Shown: positions 53,545 through 63,964, counted from the first letter of the stretch. The stretch: 64,000 nucleotides of DNA from Segatella oris (GCF_900637655.1 NZ_LR134384.1:2728001-2792000), one strand, 5' to 3'. Made by a program: numbers and translations. Notes: generated by a model from the sequence alone, not told the origin.

Positions 53545-54432
53545 TTAGTATGACGTAATCATGTCTTCGGGCACACAGATATAATAATCGGCAATGCCTT
53601 TGTAGTCGTCTTCCAAATGCGAAATATCCTCTTGACGCACTGCCCTTACCACTGCATAAGTAATGCCTGGCTTATATTGTAACAGGTAAGGAATGATTCC
53701 ATCACGGCTATCGGTGTGAAAGTTACCATTGAAATGAATGAACTTTCCCTGCAGATGCTGTGCTATCCGCCAAGCCATTGTAGCATCCTTGATAGCCTGC
53801 GCCTCGGCAATCTGCTGCGCATTGGCCTTCTTGTTCTTGCCCATCAGCTCCATAAGTGCAAAACCTTGTGCCACGTTTTCATTCTGCTGAAAACGGATAG
53901 GCAATGGAGCCATATAGGATTTTGCCTCTAGCGAAAGCGAATCAAGATAGGTAAGGCCATGCTCTTTCACGGCAGTGGCATAACGACGTGGCACATTTGT
54001 CGCCACAACAGGCATGTGGTGCTCACGTGCAAAGTCTATCAATGGGGCATAATCCGTGCTGTAATTCGGCCAAAGTCGGGCTTCATCTTCAAAGCGTTCG
54101 CCTGTAATCTGACGTTGAAGATACTCATCCAAGATGAGTTGGTTATCGCTTTCAAACATCTCTAAGCCCATTTTCAACTGCTTTCCATGCACTTTGTAGA
54201 GACTTTCCAACAGCTTCAGCTCCAGCCAATGCGTGATAACGCAGTTATGGATCTCACCAACAAAGACCACATCTACCTTGGAAAGCGCTTTCACCAACTG
54301 GTCATAAGTGATTGCTTTACCTTTATTGTCGTACAAACGATAGGCTTCGGGCTGTTTCTCGGCCCTCATATTAGCTGCCATGAACAAGATGATGACACAG
54401 CAAAACAAACGTAAATTCTTGATTATTCTCAT
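53545..54432 (-). CDS. ChaN family protein (heme-binding type)
   Basis: 295 residues with a signal sequence (residues about 1-24, ending NMRA). ChaN motifs are VDVVFVGEIHNCVITHWLELKLL, GLEMFESDNQ and FNGNFHTDSRDGI, with conserved His and Glu. In Campylobacter ChaN is an iron-regulated protein that binds two heme groups in a dimer. It ends the leftward operon with the CbiK-like chelatase, SusC/SusD and the M16 protease, with its start overlapping the M16 stop by one base. A role in heme handling is inferred. Confidence 0.82.
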   Translation of the reverse strand: MRIIKNLRLFCCVIILFMAANMRAEKQPEAYRLYDNKGKAITYDQLVKALSKVDVVFVGEIHNCVITHWLELKLLESLYKVHGKQLKMGLEMFESDNQLILDEYLQRQITGERFEDEARLWPNYSTDYAPLIDFAREHHMPVVATNVPRRYATAVKEHGLTYLDSLSLEAKSYMAPLPIRFQQNENVAQGFALMELMGKNKKANAQQIAEAQAIKDATMAWRIAQHLQGKFIHFNGNFHTDSRDGIIPYLLQYKPGITYAVVRAVRQEDISHLEDDYKGIADYYICVPEDMITSY

Positions 54433-57284
54433 TATTTCTGCGATTTAAATACAACCATTCGGTGGTTCCAATCCAACATTTCACTTATCATTCTCTGCAC
54501 CATTGCAGGCGTTATGCCATTCAGACAGGCGGCATAGTCATTGAAATCGTGCAACGACTCGCCATTCTTCACCAACGACATCAATGCTGTTTTCCATTCA
54601 GAAGGAGCCTTGTCGGTCAGCACTTTGTCTTTCGTCACGAGAAAAGAACGCTTCAACTTGTCGAGTTCTGCCGTGCTGACAGGTTTTTCTTTCAAGTCTT
54701 TAAGAATGCTTTGCAAGAGGATTTCAGCTCTCTGGCGGTTCTCATCTTTCAGCGAAAGGTTAATGACGAAATGATATTTCTGCTGTGGAACACCATTATA
54801 ATAGAGGTTTACATAAGGTGAATAGACAATATTCTCGTTCTCACGTAATACTTTCAGTACACGGTCTTGCAACACATCGCGTATCAGTTTCATGCTCAAT
54901 GTGGCTTGAAGCGATGGTGTATAGTTGCCTGCAAAGACGTAGTTGGCCACCGTTTGATGATCGTTTCCGCCCTCAAAGCCTTTGAAAAACGTCTGTTTCT
55001 TAGCTGCAAACGGTGAGTTGTTCAACGGTAATGGCGACTGCGGTGCCTGCATTTGGGCAAACGTTGCAATGGCTTTGGGCACCACATGTGCAGCATCGAA
55101 GTTGCCCGTTAAGATGATTGTGAGTCCCGAAGGATTGCCAAACAAGCGCTTGTAATAATTGGTAATCGTGTCGATATTCAATGCCTGCAGCGTTGCTTTT
55201 GTAACTAATCGCTCAGTTCCTGCTGCCACATTGCCCACCAACGAGTCGATAGTGTTGGTCATTAAGCGGTCGGAATCGTGGGCCAAGAGCCTGTCTAAAA
55301 GAGTTTCCTTGCCTACGTTTTCCAGTTCAGAAGCCACAGTTTCGGCAAAATCTTCACGGTTAATACCAGGAAAACACAGCTTTTCGTAAGCCAAATTAAA
55401 CAATGCTGTAGCCTTTTTTGCAGGTGCAGAGGCCAGCAACTGATGCCAATAGGCATCTTCACCAACCGTCATCGACAACTGTTGTTGCGTCATCACGGTC
55501 AACAAAGTGTCGCACGACACCTTGGCTAATCCGCCCATATCGACATAACTTACAGCATCATGCACCTTCAATTGCATTTGAGGTGAGAGGTCGGCCGTGC
55601 CACCTCGTCCCACTGCAGCTAAGTAAATCGTAGAGTCTTCGTCTAAGGTTGGGCGTACAAGCAGCTTGATGCCGTTTGTCAACTGTATTTCCTCAATTCC
55701 AAGTTCAGGCCATTTCTTCCGATTTTCAATGCTTGCATTTGTGAATGTTGGCGTTTGTTTCAAGCATGAAGGCAGTTTAATAGTCTCTTCTTTCGGCTGT
55801 GCTTTCTGTCGATAAACATAAGATTCAAGGGGGCGTTTCCAGCCTTGTTTCCAAGCCAAGTCAGCCTGTTTTGCATTGAGAAGAGGTGCATTTGCGTTGT
55901 CTGCAACATAGGTATAGGCATACAACCGACTGCGTTTCATGGCTTTAAGAATGCTTTTCAGATATTCCTGCAACTGCAAACTCGTTGTCATCTTCACCTG
56001 ACTGCGCACCCATTCCACATCATCGGGATGCCAAAGTGGGCGGTCTTCTGCCGTGATATAATCGATAAAATCATCGCACAAATCAGCGGAAAGCTGCTGT
56101 GTGGTATCAGGTAACAAATGCACAAGACGCGTATGAATGAGTTGTTGCAGTTCATCTTGCCCCACTCCACGCTGCAACAGCCGTCGACATTCATAGGAAG
56201 CTGCAGCCAACTGCTGCGCTAACAGAGCCGAAGAAGCACCGCGAAACGACAGCACAAAATGATCTTTGTCGGCTAGATACCAATCATTTGATACATTACA
56301 CCTTATACTATCAGCTGCAAATCGCTCTGAAAGGCATTGCGCCAACATGCGCATGCGTTGCTTGTTGACGGCATCCTGCAATGTTTTTTCAACGATTGTA
56401 GGATGTGGAATGATGAGTTCCAGTTTGCTTTCGCGCTGCATGCTGTCGGACAACTGCATCCAAGCGGCTCCTTTTGCATAGGTCATCGGTAGCTGTTTGA
56501 AAGGCTTTTTATCCGCTTTTGCTGGGATAGTACCCACCGTTTTGCGCAATTTTTCAACGATTTCTGCCACATTCACCTGTCCAATTACAAGCACAGTGGC
56601 ATGTGAAGGTGTGTACCAACGCTTATAGAAAGCTTTCAGTCGGTCGCTGTCTATGCTGTTAATATCGCGTTCTGTGCCTAAAGGTATATGGTCAGCATAG
56701 CGATTTTGTCCCATTTTCAGGCTGTAGAAATCGTCATTTTGCTGATAACCGCGCAACTCTTCTACAATGACTCCGCGCTCTTTCTTCACGCGTTCATCAT
56801 CAAAAGTGAGGTCACACAGCCAATCACGAAGGGCCAAGAAGGTGGTGTCCAATACTGCCTTGTCTTGCGAATGATAAGGCAAAGAGAGCCAATAGATAGT
56901 GCGATCAAAGCCCGTAAAGGCGTTAATGTCTCGTCCAAACTTCATACCTTGGCGCTCAAAATAGTCAATCAATGCCCGCTTTGGAAAGTGTTTAGTTCCG
57001 ATAAAGGCACTATGTTCGAGGAAATGTGCACCACCTCGTTGGTCGTTTTCTTCTTGCAACGAGCCTATATTCATGACCATTCTCACCTCGATATTATGTC
57101 TCGGCAACTCATTGGGCAGGATAATATAACGCAGTCCGTTATCCAATCGTCCTTCAACAGTGCCTTTAGGCAGAGTAATATATTTATTAACACGCAAGCA
57201 AGGCAGAGCAAAAGCCCTACCTACAAATAGAAGTCCGAGCACAATCGCCCAGAAAAGAGTATGTCTGATAAGTTTTTTCTCCAT
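54432..57284 (-). CDS. M16 family (pitrilysin-type) metalloprotease
   Basis: 950 residues. A signal sequence (about 1-26) precedes the active-site inverted zinc motif HFLEH (His87, Glu90, His91), with a distal Glu in KKERGVIVEELRG near 171. There are two to four homologous M16 half-domains; the second half (from about 510) lacks the motif, as in PqqL-type and insulysin-type proteases. Placement between DUF4929 and ChaN suggests it degrades a protein taken up or bound by the SusC/SusD pair, for instance a heme protein. Confidence 0.88.
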   Translation of the reverse strand: MEKKLIRHTLFWAIVLGLLFVGRAFALPCLRVNKYITLPKGTVEGRLDNGLRYIILPNELPRHNIEVRMVMNIGSLQEENDQRGGAHFLEHSAFIGTKHFPKRALIDYFERQGMKFGRDINAFTGFDRTIYWLSLPYHSQDKAVLDTTFLALRDWLCDLTFDDERVKKERGVIVEELRGYQQNDDFYSLKMGQNRYADHIPLGTERDINSIDSDRLKAFYKRWYTPSHATVLVIGQVNVAEIVEKLRKTVGTIPAKADKKPFKQLPMTYAKGAAWMQLSDSMQRESKLELIIPHPTIVEKTLQDAVNKQRMRMLAQCLSERFAADSIRCNVSNDWYLADKDHFVLSFRGASSALLAQQLAAASYECRRLLQRGVGQDELQQLIHTRLVHLLPDTTQQLSADLCDDFIDYITAEDRPLWHPDDVEWVRSQVKMTTSLQLQEYLKSILKAMKRSRLYAYTYVADNANAPLLNAKQADLAWKQGWKRPLESYVYRQKAQPKEETIKLPSCLKQTPTFTNASIENRKKWPELGIEEIQLTNGIKLLVRPTLDEDSTIYLAAVGRGGTADLSPQMQLKVHDAVSYVDMGGLAKVSCDTLLTVMTQQQLSMTVGEDAYWHQLLASAPAKKATALFNLAYEKLCFPGINREDFAETVASELENVGKETLLDRLLAHDSDRLMTNTIDSLVGNVAAGTERLVTKATLQALNIDTITNYYKRLFGNPSGLTIILTGNFDAAHVVPKAIATFAQMQAPQSPLPLNNSPFAAKKQTFFKGFEGGNDHQTVANYVFAGNYTPSLQATLSMKLIRDVLQDRVLKVLRENENIVYSPYVNLYYNGVPQQKYHFVINLSLKDENRQRAEILLQSILKDLKEKPVSTAELDKLKRSFLVTKDKVLTDKAPSEWKTALMSLVKNGESLHDFNDYAACLNGITPAMVQRMISEMLDWNHRMVVFKSQK

Positions 57285-57298
57285 ATAATACTTGCTGT

Positions 57299-58519
57299 TT
57301 AGCGGTGCAATGTGTAAACAACTCGCACCTGTTCATAGCCATTCCCATCGGCATAATCCCATGGGAAAGTGAACGAGAGCGTTCCTTTCGCGAGGTCCAG
57401 CAATGCAGAAGGGGCTACCCAATCACTCGGATTGTTTCCAAAAGTATCGCTACTGATGTTGCTAACGCCTAAGAATCGGTTGGGATCTAAAGAGCCTCCC
57501 ATGGTTAAGAAGTCGTCATTGATGGTGTAACCCACTAACTTTCCATCTTCTTCTATTTCCACAACAGTGCCTTTTTCCTTTTCTTTGAGTAGGCGATTCC
57601 AAGCAGAGTAGTCGTAGGTGAAAGGAATTCCCATAATCATATCACCGTAAGCGTTTTCTTTTTCGCCTGTAAACGTAATGCTGTTGCTGGCAGTATTAAT
57701 ACCGATATTACTCAAAGCAACCGAGAATGTCTCTTTACTTTCTTGATAGTTAATAGCTTTCACGGCCGCTTTTCCATAGGGGGTCCGCATGAAAAACTCG
57801 TTATCGTTCACTGTTTTACGCTTCAAGACATCGTAGAGGAACGTAGTCAGTCCCATAGGATTAGTCAACATCTTGAGCGTTGGGTGGTCAACAGTGGCGT
57901 CATCCCCAAGGGTTATCACGCTATATCCTTTGTAAACGCGTTGTGATTGACCTTGGAAGAAGTTCTCTTTGTCATCTTTGTTGAAGACAATAGTAGTCTC
58001 TACAGGTAGCTTTCCCAACAAGCGAGCAAGATCTATGCCGTATTTTTTCTTCACACCAGCAATCAATTGCAACTGTGTTTCTGTTAGAATAGGAATGTCT
58101 GCATCGGGATTTACCGTGATTTGAACGCCTTTACCAAAGCCTTTTATCTGCGGATGAGATGCAGATGCCACTTGCAAAGTGACCGTCTTACTGATAGAAA
58201 GCGAATGTCTTCGATTGGATTTCACGCGAAAGACAACCTCTTTCTGACCAGGCTCAAACACGATTTCATCGCTTTCCACCTGCAACACAGCATCTTCATT
58301 GCCTGTAAAAGCCAACTTGACCGATGTTCGTTCTGAAGGCGCAAAAGCCATCATAACATGCACAAACACGCTACTTGTGTCGTCTTCTGCCAGGATTGCA
58401 TTGCCTGGAATGGTGAGTTCCACTCCATTGGTCATGCTTTCTCGAGGTGCATCTTGCGCCTGACAACCTACTAATGTAAGCACAACGGCTACAAGAATGC
58501 TATTGAATAAATGTTTCAT
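57299..58519 (-). CDS. DUF4929 lipoprotein
   Basis: 406 residues. Lipoprotein signal MKHLFNSILVAVVLTLVGC (lipobox LVGC, Cys19). An N-terminal Calx-beta-like region (about 30-135) is followed by a larger domain (LMTNPMGLTTFLYDVLKRKTVNDNEFFM) that I associate with DUF4929, a Bacteroidetes surface family next to SusD. It is probably an extra surface subunit of the SusC/SusD complex. The start at 58519 follows from the lipoprotein signal. Confidence 0.75.
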   Translation of the reverse strand: MKHLFNSILVAVVLTLVGCQAQDAPRESMTNGVELTIPGNAILAEDDTSSVFVHVMMAFAPSERTSVKLAFTGNEDAVLQVESDEIVFEPGQKEVVFRVKSNRRHSLSISKTVTLQVASASHPQIKGFGKGVQITVNPDADIPILTETQLQLIAGVKKKYGIDLARLLGKLPVETTIVFNKDDKENFFQGQSQRVYKGYSVITLGDDATVDHPTLKMLTNPMGLTTFLYDVLKRKTVNDNEFFMRTPYGKAAVKAINYQESKETFSVALSNIGINTASNSITFTGEKENAYGDMIMGIPFTYDYSAWNRLLKEKEKGTVVEIEEDGKLVGYTINDDFLTMGGSLDPNRFLGVSNISSDTFGNNPSDWVAPSALLDLAKGTLSFTFPWDYADGNGYEQVRVVYTLHR

Positions 58520-58535
58520 TCGTTTATCGTTAAGT

Positions 58536-59921
58536 TTAATTGGATGGCCAACCGGCATTTTGTTCTACCTTGTTGAAGCGATGTTCAGACACCGGAATAG
58601 GGAAATTCCATCGGTAATCAGTGGTCGCTATTGTACTGTTTGAGCTTGCCCCCCATTGAGAATATCTCGTTAAAGCTGCGAGATGCGTGCGCTTGAGGTC
58701 AAAGAAATTAATCCCTTCACCTGCAAATTCACGCTGCTTATCTGTGAGAATAAGTTCCAAAAGCGCCTGATTAGCAGTGTTGGCAGGTGCTTCTGGCACC
58801 CCAATACAGTTCCAATAATGATTGATGAGCACACGTGCTGACTCGGTTTCTCCCTTTCGACAATAGGCTTCGGCTACGATATAATAGGCTCCGGCATAAC
58901 GCATGGTGTTAATATAGGCAGTAGCCTGGTTGAGTTTATTACTTCGGTTATACTTCCCAAGCAGTGTCCTGCTCGTGCCATTTATCACAAAAGGATAGGT
59001 GAACGAGGCTCTTCGAAGGTCTGAAATAGCGAAACTCAGTTTTGGATTGACACAGAAATAGTCGCCTTCTTTGGCATCATATTGGATGTCAGCATAGTAA
59101 GTTGAGTTTGTATTGAACGCGAAAATACGACCTGCATAACTGTCTTTTTCCCATAAACTATTCATGCCTTCGGCCGTGAAATAGGCATCATTACTCTTCG
59201 CAATCACGGCATTTCCCGACTTAATGGCTGCCTCATAATCACCCGAATAGAGCGCCAAATCAGCTTGAAGATACTGTATCGCCGTTTGTGAAAGCCAGCC
59301 ATTACGCTTCGAAGTGTTATCAACTTGCACGGCATCATCAAGCAAAGCACGTATTGTTGCCACGCAATCACGAATCGAAGAACGTTGTTTGTCCTCTATT
59401 CCAAACCTGTTTTTCAAGATAACTCCTGCCGCATCAGGATTTAAGTCATAGGCAGGAGCAAAGGTTTTAAGCAATTGGAAATAGCATAAGGCCTTTAATG
59501 TTTTGGCTTCAGCAGCAATCGCTTGTTTTTCGTTCTGCTCTTCAGCAGAGCTTGTCTGCACGTTATCCATGCGTTCAAGCAGGGCATCACATTGCGCAAT
59601 TACATTATAATAGTCTTGCCAAAGGCTTGGAGCAATCTTGTTTATCTCTTGATCTTTCCAATTATATAAGTTCAAAGACGTAATATCCTTAAAGGAAAGA
59701 GATGTCGGAACGAAATCATTTCCCAATAAAGAGAACTCATATTCCATGTGGGGATAGGAAGAATAAGCCGATGCCAGGAATGATCTTGCATTGGAAACAT
59801 TCGTGATTGCATCAGGATCGGAGAACTGATCAAGCGGTGGAATGTTAAGGCTGCATGAGGCAAAAACCATTGAAACCAACCCCACTGCAACGCTCTTGAA
59901 AGTCAATTTATTCTGTTTCAT
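58536..59921 (-). CDS. RagB/SusD-family surface lipoprotein
   Basis: 461 residues. Lipoprotein signal with FASC at about residue 23. TPR-like helical scaffold with LWQDYYNVIAQCDALLERMDN, the segment ATAYINTMRYAGAYYIVAEAYCR and a typical C-terminal DLKRTH/WNFPIP block. SusD proteins form the lid of the SusC barrel and capture the nutrient. Ligand here is unknown; the operon suggests heme or a heme protein, not glycan, as there is no glycoside hydrolase. Confidence 0.92.
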   Translation of the reverse strand: MKQNKLTFKSVAVGLVSMVFASCSLNIPPLDQFSDPDAITNVSNARSFLASAYSSYPHMEYEFSLLGNDFVPTSLSFKDITSLNLYNWKDQEINKIAPSLWQDYYNVIAQCDALLERMDNVQTSSAEEQNEKQAIAAEAKTLKALCYFQLLKTFAPAYDLNPDAAGVILKNRFGIEDKQRSSIRDCVATIRALLDDAVQVDNTSKRNGWLSQTAIQYLQADLALYSGDYEAAIKSGNAVIAKSNDAYFTAEGMNSLWEKDSYAGRIFAFNTNSTYYADIQYDAKEGDYFCVNPKLSFAISDLRRASFTYPFVINGTSRTLLGKYNRSNKLNQATAYINTMRYAGAYYIVAEAYCRKGETESARVLINHYWNCIGVPEAPANTANQALLELILTDKQREFAGEGINFFDLKRTHLAALTRYSQWGASSNSTIATTDYRWNFPIPVSEHRFNKVEQNAGWPSN

Positions 59922-59930
59922 ATACTATTA

Positions 59931-62900
59931 TCAGAATGTTAGATTGAGATGAAAGGTGAAAACAGGCTGCATGGTGCCTGCTAAGGTACCACTTTCTGGG
60001 TCAGACTCCTTATAACTTGTCCATGTAAAGAGGTTTGATCCCTGTAGACCTACGTTGGCATATTGTAGGAATGGAGCTACTTTATGTAGCCAGTTCGATG
60101 GAATACGATAGCGCATAGAGAAACTCGAAAGTTTTAAGTAGTCGCTATTTCCAACAGTTCGTGAGTTAGGATATTGCGCAAGGTTATCTTGTGCAATGCT
60201 TTGTGTGTAGAAAGGTGTCCAATATTCTTTATATTCATCACCTCGTTTAAACCACATTCTGGCAGTCTGTCCAGCCACAGCATTATAGTTTGCCTTATCT
60301 TTGTCACGCACATACTGGTAGTTAAAGCGCTGTTTTCCACCAAAAACATAATAGAATGAAATGTCAAAATCAAACTGCTTATAGGAGAAATTGGCATAGA
60401 AGCTACCCGAATAAGGTGGCGTCAGATGACCAAGTGCAACGAAGTCATCACGCGTAAGCTGCTCCGTACCTTGCTTTTCTTTTCCATCCGGCATGAGAAA
60501 AACTGGGTAACCGGTGAGTGGGTTGATGCCCAATGAGTGCAAACCATAAATCATATCATAGGATTTTCCTACCTCGTAGTTGGGTACAATGGACTGTTCG
60601 TCTAAATAAAGTTTATCAGTCCAGTAAAGACTTACCACCTTATTATTATTATAAGCGATGTTGCCTCCTACAGCCAAACGGCAGTCATAAGCATCCAATA
60701 TCTTTGCATTGAGTCCGAGTTCTACACCTCGGTTCTGCAAAACTCCAATGTTACGCTTCAGCGAAGAAAATCCTGAACTGGTGGCGATTGGCACATCCAA
60801 GAGTGCTTGCTCCGTGCGGCGGTTATACCAATTCACATCTAAAGTGATGCGTTTCAACAGCTCTACCGTCATACCTAAATCAGTTGATTTGTTTTGCTCG
60901 GCTTTTAAATCTTTATTATAGAGGGATAACAACGATAAAACTCGGCTACTTTCATAGGCTTGTTCACCGAACATAAAAGTTCCAACGGTGCTGGAAACTG
61001 TCACACCATTAAGGTTTGCTGTTACACCATAAGAGGCCTTGAAGTTTAATTTCGATAGAATCTTATTGCCTTTCAACCAAGAATAGTTCGTCGGAGTCCA
61101 TCCCAATCCGGCTGCCCAGGCTGCATTCCAACGCTTATCTGACGGCAATATCGACGAAGCATCGGCCTTATAAGTGAAATAAGCATCATAAATCGTATTG
61201 TATGTGTAGCCTGCAACCATACCAATTCCAAGCTGAGCATTCTTGTCACGAGGGTTCCTTACAGAGGGTTGTCGCAGTCCTTGCAGGGAATTATTAATGG
61301 CAGAAGGAGCATCCACATTGCCAACTCCATAGCCTGTAATGCCCACTGCATCATAATTATATAGGTAATAATCGAAGTTTGCGCCCAAAGTGACATCATG
61401 AACATCCGCAAAAACATGGTTGTAAGTGGCTCGGAAGTTGCTTGAAAGATTGGTCGTTGTGCCTTTGGTACGGCTGTAAATGCCTCGTGCATTCATCAGA
61501 ATACCCGATTTTTGCTCTGAATATGCAGATGCAGGTGTGAAGCGATGATCATCGTCTTGAAGGAAATCAAGACCTGCAACATAAGCCAACGTAAGGTCTT
61601 TCCATGGTGAAAGCGTGAGATTTACATCTACTCCGGCATTCTTATCGGTAGCATCGCTTTTGTATTGATGCATTAAATCATAATAGGTTCGATTGGGATA
61701 AGAATAGAGTTCGCCTGTCTTTTGCTCGTAAGGATTAAGATTATACACCAGCGAAGAAGGGTCGAAGGTCGTTCCATTGGGTGAATTACTCTTGGAATAA
61801 CCGCCAGAAACGCCAATCATCAGATAGCCTATGTTGCCCAATTGCTGATCTAAACCCATGCGAACATTGAAGCGTTGTTTGTTATTTCCCTCGAGACGAC
61901 CGCCTTGATAGGCATAGTTGCCCGAAAGATAATAGGTTGTAGAGCCACTGCCCCCTTTGACATTGAGGTTATGCTTCTGATAGAAATTATTATGAATCAG
62001 TTCTTTAAACCAATCCGTATGAATGTTTCTCAATGCAGCCAAGCGTTGTTCGCCTTCGGCAATAAGCTGCTCTTTGTTGGGATCAGAAGCGTACTCACGT
62101 TCAATATAATCACGACTGTAACGATACCCTGGTGCTGCCGGGTTCTGCAACAGACGCTCTAACTCGAGTTTCTCATCGGTATCCATGAGCCGAACGCCGC
62201 GTCTTCCACGCATGGTCAAACCCAAATCCATGCTGTAAGTGAACGTCATCTTGCCTTTATAGCCATGCTGTGAACTGATTTCCAACACGCCGTTGGCAGC
62301 CTTGATACCATACAATGCGCATGCTGCAGCATCTTTCAGCACCTTGATATTGGCGATATCCTGTGGATTCAGATTATAGAATGTCTCGGCAGAGATAATC
62401 TTTCCGTCCAACACATACAATGGTTCGTTGCTTGTGTTACCACGACGAAACGATGAATTTCCACGTATTCTGATTTTCGGAGCACTTCCCAAGTCGCCTG
62501 TATTCATGACATTCAAGCCTGGAACTAAGCCTTGAAGAGCCAGTCCCATGTCAATCATTGGCTTCTCGGTGAGCCGTTTCATGTCCACATTCTCAACGAT
62601 GCCTGCCTTCGAACGCAGGTCAATGGCGTTGATATTGCTTTTGGCTTTCACGACCACTTCACCGATACCATTGGCCACTTCCACCATCTTTACATCCATG
62701 CGGTCGCGCCCATCATCCTTAAACTGTTGTTTGGCATAGCCGATATAGGTGAAAGAAATGAGTGTACCTTTAGCCCAATGACCACTCAGTTGATAGCGAC
62801 CTTTGACATCGGTCACCGTTGCAATCTGCGTTCCTTCCACGCGAATGCTCACACCGACCAGAGGCTCATTGCCGGCATCGGTTACGTAACCATAGAGCTT

Positions 62901-62981
62901 TCGCTCCTGAGCCACGCTCTCTTGTGGAACAAGAAAGAGGCTCAGCAGTGCGAAAAGACTCAATATTGTAAGGTTTTTCAT
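59931..62981 (-). CDS. SusC/RagA-family TonB-dependent outer-membrane transporter
   Basis: 1016 residues. Signal peptide (about 1-24), CarboxypepD-regulatory-like domain (YGYVTDAGNEPLVGVSIRVEG, about 29-110), TonB plug (about 120-230, with YVLDGKIISAETFYNLNPQDI and LKDAAACALYGIKAANGVL) and a 22-strand barrel ending HLNLTF. It imports large ligands using TonB energy. It is encoded directly upstream of SusD (9 bp) and downstream of the chelatase-like gene (12 bp). Confidence 0.95.
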   Translation of the reverse strand: MKNLTILSLFALLSLFLVPQESVAQERKLYGYVTDAGNEPLVGVSIRVEGTQIATVTDVKGRYQLSGHWAKGTLISFTYIGYAKQQFKDDGRDRMDVKMVEVANGIGEVVVKAKSNINAIDLRSKAGIVENVDMKRLTEKPMIDMGLALQGLVPGLNVMNTGDLGSAPKIRIRGNSSFRRGNTSNEPLYVLDGKIISAETFYNLNPQDIANIKVLKDAAACALYGIKAANGVLEISSQHGYKGKMTFTYSMDLGLTMRGRRGVRLMDTDEKLELERLLQNPAAPGYRYSRDYIEREYASDPNKEQLIAEGEQRLAALRNIHTDWFKELIHNNFYQKHNLNVKGGSGSTTYYLSGNYAYQGGRLEGNNKQRFNVRMGLDQQLGNIGYLMIGVSGGYSKSNSPNGTTFDPSSLVYNLNPYEQKTGELYSYPNRTYYDLMHQYKSDATDKNAGVDVNLTLSPWKDLTLAYVAGLDFLQDDDHRFTPASAYSEQKSGILMNARGIYSRTKGTTTNLSSNFRATYNHVFADVHDVTLGANFDYYLYNYDAVGITGYGVGNVDAPSAINNSLQGLRQPSVRNPRDKNAQLGIGMVAGYTYNTIYDAYFTYKADASSILPSDKRWNAAWAAGLGWTPTNYSWLKGNKILSKLNFKASYGVTANLNGVTVSSTVGTFMFGEQAYESSRVLSLLSLYNKDLKAEQNKSTDLGMTVELLKRITLDVNWYNRRTEQALLDVPIATSSGFSSLKRNIGVLQNRGVELGLNAKILDAYDCRLAVGGNIAYNNNKVVSLYWTDKLYLDEQSIVPNYEVGKSYDMIYGLHSLGINPLTGYPVFLMPDGKEKQGTEQLTRDDFVALGHLTPPYSGSFYANFSYKQFDFDISFYYVFGGKQRFNYQYVRDKDKANYNAVAGQTARMWFKRGDEYKEYWTPFYTQSIAQDNLAQYPNSRTVGNSDYLKLSSFSMRYRIPSNWLHKVAPFLQYANVGLQGSNLFTWTSYKESDPESGTLAGTMQPVFTFHLNLTF

Positions 62982-62993
62982 GCCGTGTCTGAT

Positions 62994-63890
62994 TTATCGT
63001 TTGCTTTCAACCCATTGTTTTGTCTGGGCTACAATCCAATCAACAACGCGAGAAGTAGAGGCAGGCAGGATGCCGTCGGAACTGTAGACAATTTCCACCC
63101 CGGTTTTCTTCACCAAGTCATTCTGTACATCTTGCATCTTATGTCGGTCGGCCATGCGTTTCACATCAGAGGTAAGATAGATGCCTTGCACTATGATTCG
63201 CTTCTTCTTTTGGGCTGCTTTGGTAAGCAAAGGCATGAGTTCCTTACCGAAGTCATGTCCCATTTCAATGAGTGCATGGTCTACATAAGTGATTTTTGCA
63301 TGCTCTTTAGTGTATTTCTCCACACTGTTGAACATCTCTTTCCAGAAACCAATGCGCTCATCATCGCCGTGGGCGAGATAGATTACAGCTTCGTTGGCAG
63401 CATCTTTCGAAAGACTTTGAATGCGATCGAGCATGCACTTCTCCAACACATAGCTGTAATAGAAAGTCGGACCGAGGATGATTGGTGTCTTCGTATGCAC
63501 CATTTCAGTCTTCTCTTCGCCTAATTCTTCACGCACGTATGGGTTGTATTTGTGGCTAAGAATATTGGGAAGGTCTTCTTCTGTATGCCCCGATGGTGCA
63601 ATGAAGACAGGCAGTGCGAAGATTGTATCGGCGCCTTCGGCCTCGCAAGCTTTCACCATTGAAGCTACAGATGGTTCTGTATATTCCATGAGGGCTACCT
63701 TCACAAGGTCTATTCCCATGAGTTTTCCCTCGGCAACTTGCTGCTTTACGAGTGGTTCTAAGTCTAAAACAGGTTTTCTCCACGATTCCATCGGTGAGCC
63801 ATGTGCTACTATCATGAGTGCCGTTTTAGCCTGTAGAGTTGATAAAGTGGTTAGCATCAAGGCTAACAATAACATGATTTTTCTATTCAT
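62994..63890 (-). CDS. Secreted CbiK-like sirohydrochlorin (cobalto)chelatase / hemin-binding protein
   Basis: 298 residues. Signal peptide (about 1-21) followed by a class II chelatase fold: ALMIVAHGSPM (His30), FALPVFIAPSGHTEEDLP, VIYLAHGDDERIGFWK, DHALIEMGHDFGKEL. The layout is that of the anaerobic cobaltochelatase CbiK. Periplasmic CbiK of Desulfovibrio binds heme, and IhtB of P. gingivalis, a CbiK relative encoded with a TonB receptor, is described as a hemin-binding surface protein. As first gene of an operon with SusC/SusD, M16 and ChaN, a heme or porphyrin role is more likely than cobalamin synthesis, since no other cob gene is near. Confidence 0.8.
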   Translation of the reverse strand: MNRKIMLLLALMLTTLSTLQAKTALMIVAHGSPMESWRKPVLDLEPLVKQQVAEGKLMGIDLVKVALMEYTEPSVASMVKACEAEGADTIFALPVFIAPSGHTEEDLPNILSHKYNPYVREELGEEKTEMVHTKTPIILGPTFYYSYVLEKCMLDRIQSLSKDAANEAVIYLAHGDDERIGFWKEMFNSVEKYTKEHAKITYVDHALIEMGHDFGKELMPLLTKAAQKKKRIIVQGIYLTSDVKRMADRHKMQDVQNDLVKKTGVEIVYSSDGILPASTSRVVDWIVAQTKQWVESKR

Positions 63891-63964
63891 TTTAATTCGT
63901 ATATTTTTGTTTATTTTAATTTGTTATCTTTATTCGAATACTTGATTAAACGCTTGGAATACGG

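Noticed and set aside
62532..63524. A long rightward open frame (330 codons) crossing the SusC and chelatase genes
   Set aside because: It is antisense to two clearly recognised families and spans the gap between them, so it is a shadow frame.
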